In this document: positions 27,872-33,196 of the stretch, in pieces
How positions within the stretch are numbered: position 1 is the first letter of the stretch
How the letters are laid out: each line of letters starts with the position of its first letter
Assembly: GCA_904390925.1 (NCBI GenBank)
Contig: CAJFMB010000016.1
Coordinates: 1 to 33,196 of the forward strand
Direction of reading: 5' to 3'
DNA length: 33,196 nt
Source: an uncultured Subdoligranulum sp.
GTDB taxonomy: Bacteria > Bacillota > Clostridia > Oscillospirales > Ruminococcaceae
Translations under genes and position numbers: made by a program
Notes under the pieces: model-generated
What the model was told of the DNA's origin: nothing
The model's database searches: none
The model's input: only the letters and a program-made list of their open reading frames with translations

Positions 27872-28582
27872 ATGACCATCGCACAATTCAAGCAACATCT
27901 CTGGCATCTTCTGCTGTCCTTCAGCGCGCCGCAGACGCTGCATTACATCAACGGCCCCGATACCCTGCCGCCGCCGCTGGTCCCGGAGGAGGAGCAGCGG
28001 GTGTTTGCCGCCCTGGCCGCCGGCAGCCCGGAAGCCCGGGATACCCTGATCACACATAACCTGCGGCTGGTGGTGTACATTGCCAAGAAATTCGAGAGTG
28101 CCACTGCCGGAATCGAGGACATGATCTCCATCGGTACCATCGGGCTGATCAAGGCGGTGAACACCTTTGAGCCGGGCAAGAAAATCAAGCTGGCCACCTA
28201 TGCCAGCCGGTGCATTGAAAACGAAATCCTGATGTATCTGCGCAAGGGTTCCAACCGGCGGCAGGATGCCAGCATCGACGAGCCGCTGAACACCGACTCG
28301 GACGGCAACGAGCTGCTGCTTGTGGACGTGCTGGTGAGCGAGGACGCCCAGGTGGGCGAGGAGCTGGAACGCAGTGCCGAGCGTTCCGCCCTGCACCATG
28401 CGGTGGCGCATCTGGCGCCCCGGGAGCGCCAGATCATGGAACTGCGGTTCGGGCTGTGCGGCGGACAGGAGCACACCCAGAAGGAGGTAGCCGACATCAT
28501 GGGCATCTCCCAGAGTTACATTTCCCGCCTGGAAAAGCGGATCATCAAACGGCTGCGGCGGGAACTGGAAGCCGCTGTCTGA
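27872..28582 (+). CDS. sigE: RNA polymerase sporulation sigma factor sigma-E
   Basis: Sigma-E directs early mother-cell transcription during sporulation. The 236-residue product has an N-terminal pro-sequence of about 28 residues (amphipathic, LWHLLLSF) ending near [12 protein letters not shown], which matches the pro-sigma-E cleavage region. Region 2 ([35 protein letters not shown]) and the region 4 helix-turn-helix ([18 protein letters not shown]) are intact. AAGGAGG precedes the ATG. With spoIIGA directly upstream it forms the spoIIG operon, and a strong terminator follows. Confidence 0.98.
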   Translation: MTIAQFKQHLWHLLLSFSAPQTLHYINGPDTLPPPLVPEEEQRVFAALAAGSPEARDTLITHNLRLVVYIAKKFESATAGIEDMISIGTIGLIKAVNTFEPGKKIKLATYASRCIENEILMYLRKGSNRRQDASIDEPLNTDSDGNELLLVDVLVSEDAQVGEELERSAERSALHHAVAHLAPRERQIMELRFGLCGGQEHTQKEVADIMGISQSYISRLEKRIIKRLRRELEAAV

Positions 28583-28588
28583 CAAAAG

Positions 28589-28638
28589 GCCGCACACCGG
28601 CCCGGCATTGCGTCGGACCGGTGTGCGGCTGTTGTGTT
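28589..28638 (+). terminator. Terminator of spoIIGA-sigE
   Basis: GCCGCACACCGG (28589-28600) and CCGGTGTGCGGC (28618-28629) form a perfect 12-bp stem with a 17-base loop, followed by TGTTGTGTT. The convergent minus-strand gene stops at its outer edge. On that strand the stem is followed by TTTTGTC, so both genes can use it. Confidence 0.85.
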
Positions 28639-29176
28639 ATCGCCGCATGGTGGTTCCGGAGGTTCCGGCGATGAACTCGGGCGAAATGCCGCCCATCAGA
28701 TTCATCTCCGCCCCCGCCGCGAACACGGCAAAGTCAAATCCGTTCTGCGTCCAGGTGAACAGCGATTCCCGCCCGGGGGACTGACTCAACGTCACATCCA
28801 CATCCCCCACGGGATAGACATTGCTGCTCTCGTAATCCTGATCCCGGTAGCGGGCCGGCAGCGTCAACGTCCCGGACGGGGCAGCGCGCAGCGTCACATC
28901 GTCGCTGTCCGCCACCGAATACTCCACCTCCGCCACATTGTCGTCCACCAGCCAGTAACGGGTGGGCGTCAGGGTATCGCTGTCCGGCAGCTGGTCCAGC
29001 CGGAACCCGGCCGCCGCCATGTACTCCGGCACTGCATACTCCACATAGGTTTCCCGGCCGTCCGGCCGCCGGGCGCAGCGCCTTACCCGGTGACAGGAAT
29101 GGGCCAGCATAACGGCCAGACCCGCGGAAACAGCGGCAAATCCCGCTGCCAGAAGCATCCAGATTGTTTGTTCCAT
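28637..29176 (-). CDS. Uncharacterised single-pass membrane protein between sigE and sigG
   Basis: I do not recognise this gene with certainty. The ATG at 29176 (MEQTIWMLLAAGF) gives 179 residues; a GGGGGGAAGAGG stretch lies upstream. A transmembrane segment spans about residues 4-26, followed by a basic stop-transfer stretch (HRVRR). The rest is acidic and probably extracytoplasmic. The C-terminal part (SLFTWTQNGFDFAVFAAG) resembles the last repeat of DUF4367-type domains, a weak match made by eye. It is convergent with sigE and divergent from sigG, its start lying 130 bases from that of sigG. A role in sporulation is suggested only by location. Confidence 0.75.
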   Translation of the reverse strand: MEQTIWMLLAAGFAAVSAGLAVMLAHSCHRVRRCARRPDGRETYVEYAVPEYMAAAGFRLDQLPDSDTLTPTRYWLVDDNVAEVEYSVADSDDVTLRAAPSGTLTLPARYRDQDYESSNVYPVGDVDVTLSQSPGRESLFTWTQNGFDFAVFAAGAEMNLMGGISPEFIAGTSGTTMRR

Positions 29177-29306
29177 CGCCTCTTCCCCCCTTGTGCGCCA
29201 TCTTATGCGGCGGGCGGGACAGATGTGACACCATTTCCAGAATTTGCATTGTCTGCCCCGGTGCATTTGCGGCCATACTCCAAACACAGGACAGGAGGAT
29301 GGCGAG

Positions 29307-30086
29307 ATGTATGCAGGAAAAGTGGAACTGTGCGGTATGAACACCGCACAACTGCCGGTTTTGAATGAAAAGGAAAAGACCGCACTGCTGACCGCAGCCC
29401 GCAGCGGCGACACCAACGCGCGGCAGCAGATGATCCAGGGAAATCTGCGGCTGGTGCTGAGTGTGGTGCAGAAATTTGCCGGCCGGGGCGAAAATCTGGA
29501 CGATCTGTTTCAGGTGGGGTGCATCGGGCTGATCAAGGCCATCGACCACTTTGACCCGTCGCAGAATGTGCGGTTTTCCACCTACGGCGTCCCGATGATT
29601 GTGGGGGAAATCCGCCGGTTTTTGCGGGACAACAACGCGGTGCGCGTCAGCCGGTCCATCCGGGACCTGGCCTACAAATCCATGCAGGCACGGGAAGCGC
29701 TGCAGCAGAAAGGCGGCCGGGAGCCCCACATCTCCGAGATTGCCGAGTATGTGGGCGCCGCCCCCGAGAATGTGGCCATGGCACTGGAATCGGTGGTGGA
29801 ACCGGCCAGCCTGTATGAGCCGGCCTACTCGGACGGGGAGGACAGCATTGCCATCATGGACCAGGTCCAGGCAGGCAGCAACGAGGAGAGCTGGATCAGC
29901 GACATCATGTTCCGGGATACCGTGCGGGCGTTAAGCCCCCGGGAAAAACGGATCATTGCCCTGCGGTATCTGGACGGCAAGACCCAGATGCAGGTGGCCC
30001 GGGAGATCGGCATCAGTCAGGCACAGGTCAGCCGGCTGGAGAAAAACGCCCTGCGGCGCATCAAGGAGGAAATCTCGGCAGGATGA
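29307..30086 (+). CDS. sigG: RNA polymerase sporulation sigma factor sigma-G
   Basis: Sigma-G drives late forespore transcription. The ATG at 29307 is chosen because AGGAGG lies 8 bases upstream and the protein then begins MYAGKVELCGMNTAQLPVL, closely matching the conserved sigma-G start. The 259-residue product keeps region 2 (NLRLVLSVVQKF, DDLFQVGCIGLIKAIDHF, FSTYGVPMIVGEIRRFLRDNN), region 3 and the region 4 recognition helix (REIGISQAQVSRLEK). No convincing sigma-F or sigma-G promoter was found in the 130-base gap upstream. In Bacillus this gene directly follows sigE; here one minus-strand gene separates them. Confidence 0.98.
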   Translation: MYAGKVELCGMNTAQLPVLNEKEKTALLTAARSGDTNARQQMIQGNLRLVLSVVQKFAGRGENLDDLFQVGCIGLIKAIDHFDPSQNVRFSTYGVPMIVGEIRRFLRDNNAVRVSRSIRDLAYKSMQAREALQQKGGREPHISEIAEYVGAAPENVAMALESVVEPASLYEPAYSDGEDSIAIMDQVQAGSNEESWISDIMFRDTVRALSPREKRIIALRYLDGKTQMQVAREIGISQAQVSRLEKNALRRIKEEISAG

Positions 30087-30087
30087 C

Positions 30088-30137
30088 ACAAAAGCAGGCA
30101 ACCGGAGGGATTGGCTCCATCGGCTGCCTGCTTTTGT
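30088..30137. terminator. Bidirectional terminator between sigG and the HAD gene
   Basis: ACAAAAGCAGGCA (30088-30100) and TGCCTGCTTTTGT (30125-30137) form a perfect 13-bp stem with A/T-rich outer ends that give a TTTTGT tail in both directions. It lies between the convergent sigG and HAD gene stop codons. Confidence 0.85.
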
Positions 30138-30143
30138 ATGTGG

Positions 30144-30872
30144 TTATTGCTGTGTCTGATCGGGCTGCTGGGCATTTTCCATGTCCTGCTGCTGTCTCTG
30201 GCGCTGCATCTGTCGTGCCCGCTGCTGTTCCCGCTTGCGCTGCTGGATTGCGGTGCGCAGGTCGGGCAGCTCAATGCCGCAGCGTTCCAATGCCCGGTTG
30301 AAGGACTTGCGGTTTTTGTACAGGATTCCCGTGATGCCCAGGTTGTAGGCGGCCTGGGCATTGGTGCGGTTGTCGTCCACAAAGATGGACTCCTCATAGA
30401 CCAGGTGGTACTTCTGCATCAGCAGGGTATAAATCTTCGGGTCAGGCTTGTTCACATGTACATCGCAGGAGGCAATGCCGCCGTCAAACAGCGGGAAAAA
30501 CTCCCGCTGCCGCACATGCTCCATGGTATCGGAAGCGATGTTGGACAGGTAATACAGCCGGTACCCCGCCAGCTTCAGCTGCATCATCGTTTTGACGGTG
30601 CTGCGCTTGGTGTGCAGGATCTTCTCCCACTCGTCAATGACGGTCTGCACCTCAAAGGTCCGGCCCACCTGGGCGGCGTTTTCCAGCATGGCGCGGTTGG
30701 CCGCCGCACGGGTGATCAGCCCGGCATCCAGCTCTTCCCATTCCTTGCTGCCGAAGGTCAGGTCATAGACCTCGTCCTCGGCGGTCTTGTTCATAAAATA
30801 ATCCAGCAGAAAATCCCGGGGATTGAAGTCGAGAACCACACCGCCCAGATCAAAAATCACATTTTTATACAT
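30144..30872 (-). CDS. HAD superfamily hydrolase with glutamine-rich tail
   Basis: This is a cytosolic phosphatase-like protein of the haloacid dehalogenase superfamily. The ATG at 30872 gives 242 residues starting MYKNVIFDLGGVVLDF. Asp8 is the nucleophile; the usual second Asp is replaced by Gly10, as in the YihX-like group that acts on sugar phosphates. YYLSNIASD gives motif II, VNKPDPKIY the lysine, and FVDDNRTN the acidic metal site. The last 35 residues are highly enriched in Gln and Arg and are probably a disordered extension. It lies between sigG and ylmC on the opposite strand, with a promoter back to back with that of ylmC. The substrate is unknown. Confidence 0.9.
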   Translation of the reverse strand: MYKNVIFDLGGVVLDFNPRDFLLDYFMNKTAEDEVYDLTFGSKEWEELDAGLITRAAANRAMLENAAQVGRTFEVQTVIDEWEKILHTKRSTVKTMMQLKLAGYRLYYLSNIASDTMEHVRQREFFPLFDGGIASCDVHVNKPDPKIYTLLMQKYHLVYEESIFVDDNRTNAQAAYNLGITGILYKNRKSFNRALERCGIELPDLRTAIQQRKREQQRARQMQRQRQQQDMENAQQPDQTQQ

Positions 30873-30951
30873 ACAGAGTTTCCCCCGCGCTGACAATTGT
30901 TTTTGCAGATTCCACTGCCCCGGCCGGCAATGTCCGGCTGATACGTTTGCT

Positions 30952-30980
30952 ATTATACACTAAAATCCGGCTGCTGTCAC
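30952..30980 (-). promoter_or_regulatory. Sigma-A promoter of the HAD gene
   Basis: On the minus strand GTGACA (30975-30980) is followed after 17 bases by a perfect TATAAT (30952-30957). Confidence 0.8.
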
Positions 30981-30987
30981 CTGCGGT

Positions 30988-31016
30988 GCACATTTTCCCC
31001 GCCCGGGACATATAGT
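30988..31016 (+). promoter_or_regulatory. Candidate sigma-E promoter of ylmC
   Basis: GCACATT (30988-30994) is followed after 14 bases by CATATAGT (31009-31016). The sigma-E consensus in Bacillus is roughly GKCATATT, 13-15 bases, CATACAMT. The -35 matches six of seven aligned bases, the -10 six of eight, and the spacing fits. The downstream gene is of a sporulation-associated family in the sigE/sigG neighbourhood, which supports it. No sigma-A promoter was seen here on the plus strand. Confidence 0.5.
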
Positions 31017-31074
31017 GAAACAGATGCCGCCCGTCTGGGCCGGCGGCCCTGACTTTCGGTGCGAGGTGAGGAAT

Positions 31075-31344
31075 ATGACACTCCATGACCTGAAAAACAA
31101 AGATGTGATCCAGTTCAGGACCGGCGAAAACCTGGGCCGGGTGGATGACATCCGATTTGATGAGGTGAGTGCTCAGCTGCAATCCGTGATCCTGTACGGG
31201 CGCAGGCACCTGTTCGGGCTGCTGGGCAGGGATGAGGACCTGGAGATCGGCTGGCAGTGCATCAAAAGCATCGGCATTGACGTGGTGATGGTGGATGCGC
31301 CGGAAGTAGCCGCCAAACCGCCAAAGCGCCGGCTGTTCCGATGA
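31075..31344 (+). CDS. ylmC: YlmC/YmxH family sporulation protein (PRC-barrel)
   Basis: This is an 89-residue PRC-barrel protein of the YlmC/YmxH family, associated with sporulation in Bacillota; its mechanism is not known. The ATG at 31075 follows GAGGTGAGG. MTLHDLKNKDVIQFRTGENLG and VDDIRFD are the family start, and LFGLLGRDEDLEIGW follows. The C-terminus is basic (KPPKRRLFR). In Bacillus ylmC also lies downstream of sigG, so the synteny is kept apart from the inserted HAD gene. A sigma-E-like promoter and a strong terminator frame it. Confidence 0.93.
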   Translation: MTLHDLKNKDVIQFRTGENLGRVDDIRFDEVSAQLQSVILYGRRHLFGLLGRDEDLEIGWQCIKSIGIDVVMVDAPEVAAKPPKRRLFR

Positions 31345-31365
31345 AGCGATCCATACGAAAAGCTG

Positions 31366-31402
31366 AAAAAGCCTGCCGGACAATTCTGTCCGGCAGGCTT
31401 TT
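31366..31402. terminator. Bidirectional terminator after ylmC
   Basis: GCCTGCCGGACA (31371-31382) and TGTCCGGCAGGC (31387-31398) form a perfect 12-bp stem with an ATTC loop. TTTT follows on the plus strand and TTTTT on the minus strand (A-run 31366-31370). It probably also once served the convergent tsf gene, which is now separated from it by the element at 31433-31842. Confidence 0.93.
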
Positions 31403-31432
31403 GTCAGCATATCATGCCTGAATCAATGCAAA

Positions 31433-31486
31433 TGTCAGGGGGCAAAATAATTTGTCAATCGAGCAAAAATAATTTGTCAATGGAAC
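31433..31486 (+). repeat. Left terminal inverted repeat of the element
   Basis: It starts TGTCAGGGGGCAAAATAATT. It contains an exact 16-base direct repeat AAAATAATTTGTCAAT at 31444-31459 and 31466-31481, spaced 22 bases (about two helical turns), as in multi-site transposase binding ends. Confidence 0.75.
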
Positions 31487-31733
31487 CTGAGAACAGGAAT
31501 TGAGAAATTGCTTGGGGTACCCAGCCGTTTTTTCGCGTTTTGCAACCGTAATAGGATGAAGGTAAAGAGTTTGAAGAGGTACCCGGCAGTCATTGACGCG
31601 CAAAATATTTTGCGATAATTCGCGGAAAATCACTTGCATTTCTGATAATTCCCCTCATTTATCATCCAATTTGTAGGGGTTATGAGAAGAATCATCAGAA
31701 GAGCACTTGGGGGTTCTCTGCTGCAAAAAGGGT

Positions 31734-31785
31734 AAAAAAATAACGGAGTAATGAGAGTGAAAACTCCACATTACTCCGTATATTT
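31734..31785. terminator. Hairpin terminator inside the element, serving tsf
   Basis: ACGGAGTAATG (31743-31753) and CATTACTCCGT (31769-31779) form an 11-bp stem, topped by an inner GAGT-GAAA-ACTC hairpin with a GNRA-type loop on the plus strand. T-runs follow on both strands (TTATTTTTTT on minus, ATATTTTT on plus). It is the first terminator met by the rpsB-tsf transcript. Confidence 0.8.
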
Positions 31786-31789
31786 TTCA

Positions 31790-31842
31790 GTTCATTGACA
31801 AATTAAATTGCCTTTTTGGACAAGATAATTTGCCCCCGAACA
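31790..31842 (-). repeat. Right terminal inverted repeat of the element
   Basis: Read on the minus strand from 31842 it starts TGTTCGGGGGCAAATTATCT and ends TAATTTGTCAATGAAC, mirroring the left end. Here the inner TTTGTCAAT copy is well kept and the outer copy is diverged. Confidence 0.72.
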
Positions 31843-31847
31843 CAAAC

Positions 31848-32765
31848 TCAGTGCTTGATGGCAGCGGCGACCTCAGCAGCGAAGTCCTCGTTGCGCTTCT
31901 CCAGGCCCTCGCCCTTGACGAAGTGGGTGTACTCGACGACCTTGATGTCGCCGCCCAGAGCCTTGGCGGTGTCGGCAACATACTTGGTGACATCGATGCC
32001 GCCGTCCTTGATGAAGGCCTGATCCATCAGGCAGGCTTCCTTGTAGAACTTGCCCAGCTTGCCGATGGCCATCTTCTCCTTGATGGCGTCGGGCTTGTTG
32101 GCAGTCTTGGGATCGTTGGCCATCTGAGCCAGAACGATCTCCTTCTCCTTGGCCAGAACGTCAGCGGGGACAGCCTCGCGGTTCAGGTAGGTCGGGTTGG
32201 CAGCAGCAACCTGCATGGCAATGTCCTTGCCGAAAGCAGCGAACTCGGGCTTGGAAGCAACCTCGTCGCTGGTCTCGAACTTGACGATGACACCGTGGGT
32301 GCCGCCGCCATGGACGTAAGCGGAGCAGTGGCCCTCGTAACGGGCGAAACGACGGACCTTGATGTTCTCCTTGATGACCAGGATCAGGGCCTTCAGGGCA
32401 TCGTCAACGGTGCCGTCGCCCATCTTGCAGCCCATCAGAGCCTCGACATCGGCGGGGTTCTGCTCGGCGATGACAGCAGCCAGCTGCTTGGTGAAGTCAA
32501 CGAACTTGTCGTTCTTGGCAACGAAGTCGGTCTCGGCATTGACCTCGACGACGACAGCGCAATTGTTGGTGGCAACGGCGTAGACCATGCCCTCGGCGGC
32601 GATACGGCCAGCCTTCTTGGTGGCGGTGGCCAGGCCCTGCTCACGCAGAATCTCGATGGCCTTGGCGAAATCGCCGTCAGCCTGGGTCAGAGCCTTCTTG
32701 CACTCCATCATGCCGCAGTCAGTCTGGCGGCGCAGTTCCATAACGTCTTTTGCAGAAACAGCCAT
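31848..32765 (-). CDS. tsf: Elongation factor Ts
   Basis: EF-Ts is the nucleotide exchange factor for EF-Tu. The 305-residue product starts MAVSAKDVMELRRQT, with the UBA-like N-terminal domain (about 1-55, CGMMECKKAL) and the TDFVAKND core segment that contacts EF-Tu. GAAAGGA precedes the start. It follows rpsB by 59 bases, the standard rpsB-tsf operon. The stop codon lies 5 bases from the right end of the MITE-like element, so the insertion spares the coding sequence but replaces the 3' untranslated region. Confidence 0.98.
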   Translation of the reverse strand: MAVSAKDVMELRRQTDCGMMECKKALTQADGDFAKAIEILREQGLATATKKAGRIAAEGMVYAVATNNCAVVVEVNAETDFVAKNDKFVDFTKQLAAVIAEQNPADVEALMGCKMGDGTVDDALKALILVIKENIKVRRFARYEGHCSAYVHGGGTHGVIVKFETSDEVASKPEFAAFGKDIAMQVAAANPTYLNREAVPADVLAKEKEIVLAQMANDPKTANKPDAIKEKMAIGKLGKFYKEACLMDQAFIKDGGIDVTKYVADTAKALGGDIKVVEYTHFVKGEGLEKRNEDFAAEVAAAIKH

Positions 32766-32824
32766 AGTGAAATTGTCCTTTCCGATTCAAAAGTAGATGT
32801 GGATACGGGCTGGGGTGTAAGATC

Positions 32825-33196
32825 TCAGGCCTCGGCCTTCTCGGTGGAAGCAGCCTCGGGAGCGTCCTGGACGCCCTGCTTGCCCTCCAGGGCAGCATCG
32901 GCCATGGCGCCGGAGATCAGCTTGACAGCGCGGATAGCGTCGTCGTTGCCGGGGATCACGTAATCGATCTCATCGGGATCGCAGTTGGTATCGACAATAG
33001 CGATGATGGGGATGTTCAGCTTGCGGGCCTCGGAGACAGCGATGCGCTCCTTGTGGGGGTCAACAATGAACATGGCCTTGGGCAGACCCTTCATGTCCTT
33101 GACGCCGCCCAGGTACTTCTCCAGCTTGGCCATCTCCAGCTCCAGCTTGACAACTTCCTTCTTGGGCAGCAGATCAAAGGTGCCGTCCTCCTGCAT
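32825..33196 (-). CDS. rpsB: 30S ribosomal protein S2, C-terminal part
   Basis: The last 123 residues of S2 are present; the N-terminal half lies beyond the right edge. The frame enters at an internal methionine ([15 protein letters not shown]), not the true start. Conserved segments include [14 protein letters not shown] and [26 protein letters not shown]. The C-terminal tail is acidic and Ala-rich ([10 protein letters not shown]). It is the first gene of the rpsB-tsf operon. Confidence 0.97.
   Translation of the reverse strand: MQEDGTFDLLPKKEVVKLELEMAKLEKYLGGVKDMKGLPKAMFIVDPHKERIAVSEARKLNIPIIAIVDTNCDPDEIDYVIPGNDDAIRAVKLISGAMADAALEGKQGVQDAPEAASTEKAEA

Larger units (their letters stand above)
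31433..31842. mobile_element. MITE-like non-coding element with long terminal inverted repeats
   Basis: The element is 410 bp and begins TGT and ends ACA. Its ends form imperfect inverted repeats of 53-54 bases, matching at about 40 of 54 positions by hand alignment, including GGGGGCAAA and TTTGTCAATG blocks. CAAA flanks both ends (31429-31432 and 31843-31846), as expected of a 4-bp target duplication. The interior has no transposase or other credible frame. It holds a perfect 16-bp palindrome CGCAAAATATTTTGCG (31599-31614), two GGTACCC motifs and a terminator hairpin, and is much poorer in GC than the genes around it. Repeated blocks within each end and the TG...CA termini resemble IS21-family ends; that assignment is inference. 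Confidence 0.72.

Noticed and set aside
23075-28597. An open frame of 1840 codons on the minus strand across polA, tsaD, spoIIGA and sigE
   Set aside because: It runs in exact codon register with the four plus-strand genes, which all share one frame. A stop there needs a TTA, CTA or TCA codon in those genes, and these are rare in this GC-rich genome. It has no start signals and no recognisable domain.
29177-29306. Sigma-F or sigma-G promoter upstream of sigG
   Set aside because: CATACTC (29274-29280) resembles a -10, but the nearest GCATT lies 23 bases away, which is too far.
31412-31639. A 75-codon minus-strand frame inside the MITE-like element, considered as a transposase remnant
   Set aside because: It reads through the terminal inverted repeat, has no helix-turn-helix or DDE motif and no ribosome binding site.

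Overview
The window is core chromosome of a GC-rich (roughly 60% by eye), Gram-positive-type anaerobe of the Clostridia. The evidence is a CIRCE-controlled groESL operon, the spoIIGA-sigE-sigG-ylmC sporulation block, the rplS-lepB-rbgA-rnhB-yraN order typical of Bacillota, a DUF1540 mini-protein and a YfhO-family membrane protein. Protein character and GC point to Oscillospiraceae/Ruminococcaceae relatives (Faecalibacterium/Subdoligranulum/Gemmiger-like); this placement is an inference. There is no prophage, CRISPR array or complete insertion sequence.

Layout. Positions 1-6100 are a proteostasis block on the minus strand: groES-groEL behind a sigma-A promoter and CIRCE, then tig-clpP-clpX ending at its own terminator. 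Positions 6141-7142 hold a metallophosphoesterase and, divergently, a 54-residue DUF1540 protein. Positions 7144-11731 are the minus-strand cluster rplS > lepB > rbgA > rnhB > yraN > thrC, with a strong promoter and a hairpin leader before rplS and a terminator between rplS and lepB. Positions 11822-15287 carry lysA and ligA (minus), each with a visible promoter. Positions 15362-15750 are a tRNA cluster (Arg-TCT, His-GTG, Gln-TTG) transcribed leftward. Next come an HPr-like protein that lacks the phosphorylatable histidine and an AT-rich gap with three inverted repeats. Tex follows, translationally overlapped with a YfhO-like membrane protein. Positions 21272-26835 contain a YfbR-like nucleotidase, dusB, polA and tsaD, with divergent promoters between dusB and polA.

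Positions 26960-31402 are the sporulation sigma block: SpoIIGA (protease for pro-sigma-E), sigma-E, sigma-G and YlmC/YmxH. Two minus-strand genes are interleaved, an unknown single-pass membrane protein and a HAD phosphatase. A sigma-E-like promoter lies before ylmC. The right end is rpsB (cut by the window edge) and tsf.

The clearest non-core structure is a 410-bp non-coding element at 31433-31842. It has about 53-bp terminal inverted repeats (TGT...ACA), internal direct repeats and a CAAA target duplication, and sits 5 bp past the tsf stop codon. It looks like a MITE, possibly mobilised by an IS21-type transposase. Other points of interest are the histidine-less HPr, the AT-rich repeat-bearing gap behind it, a sporulation-type promoter before the DUF1540 gene, and the unknown membrane protein between sigE and sigG.
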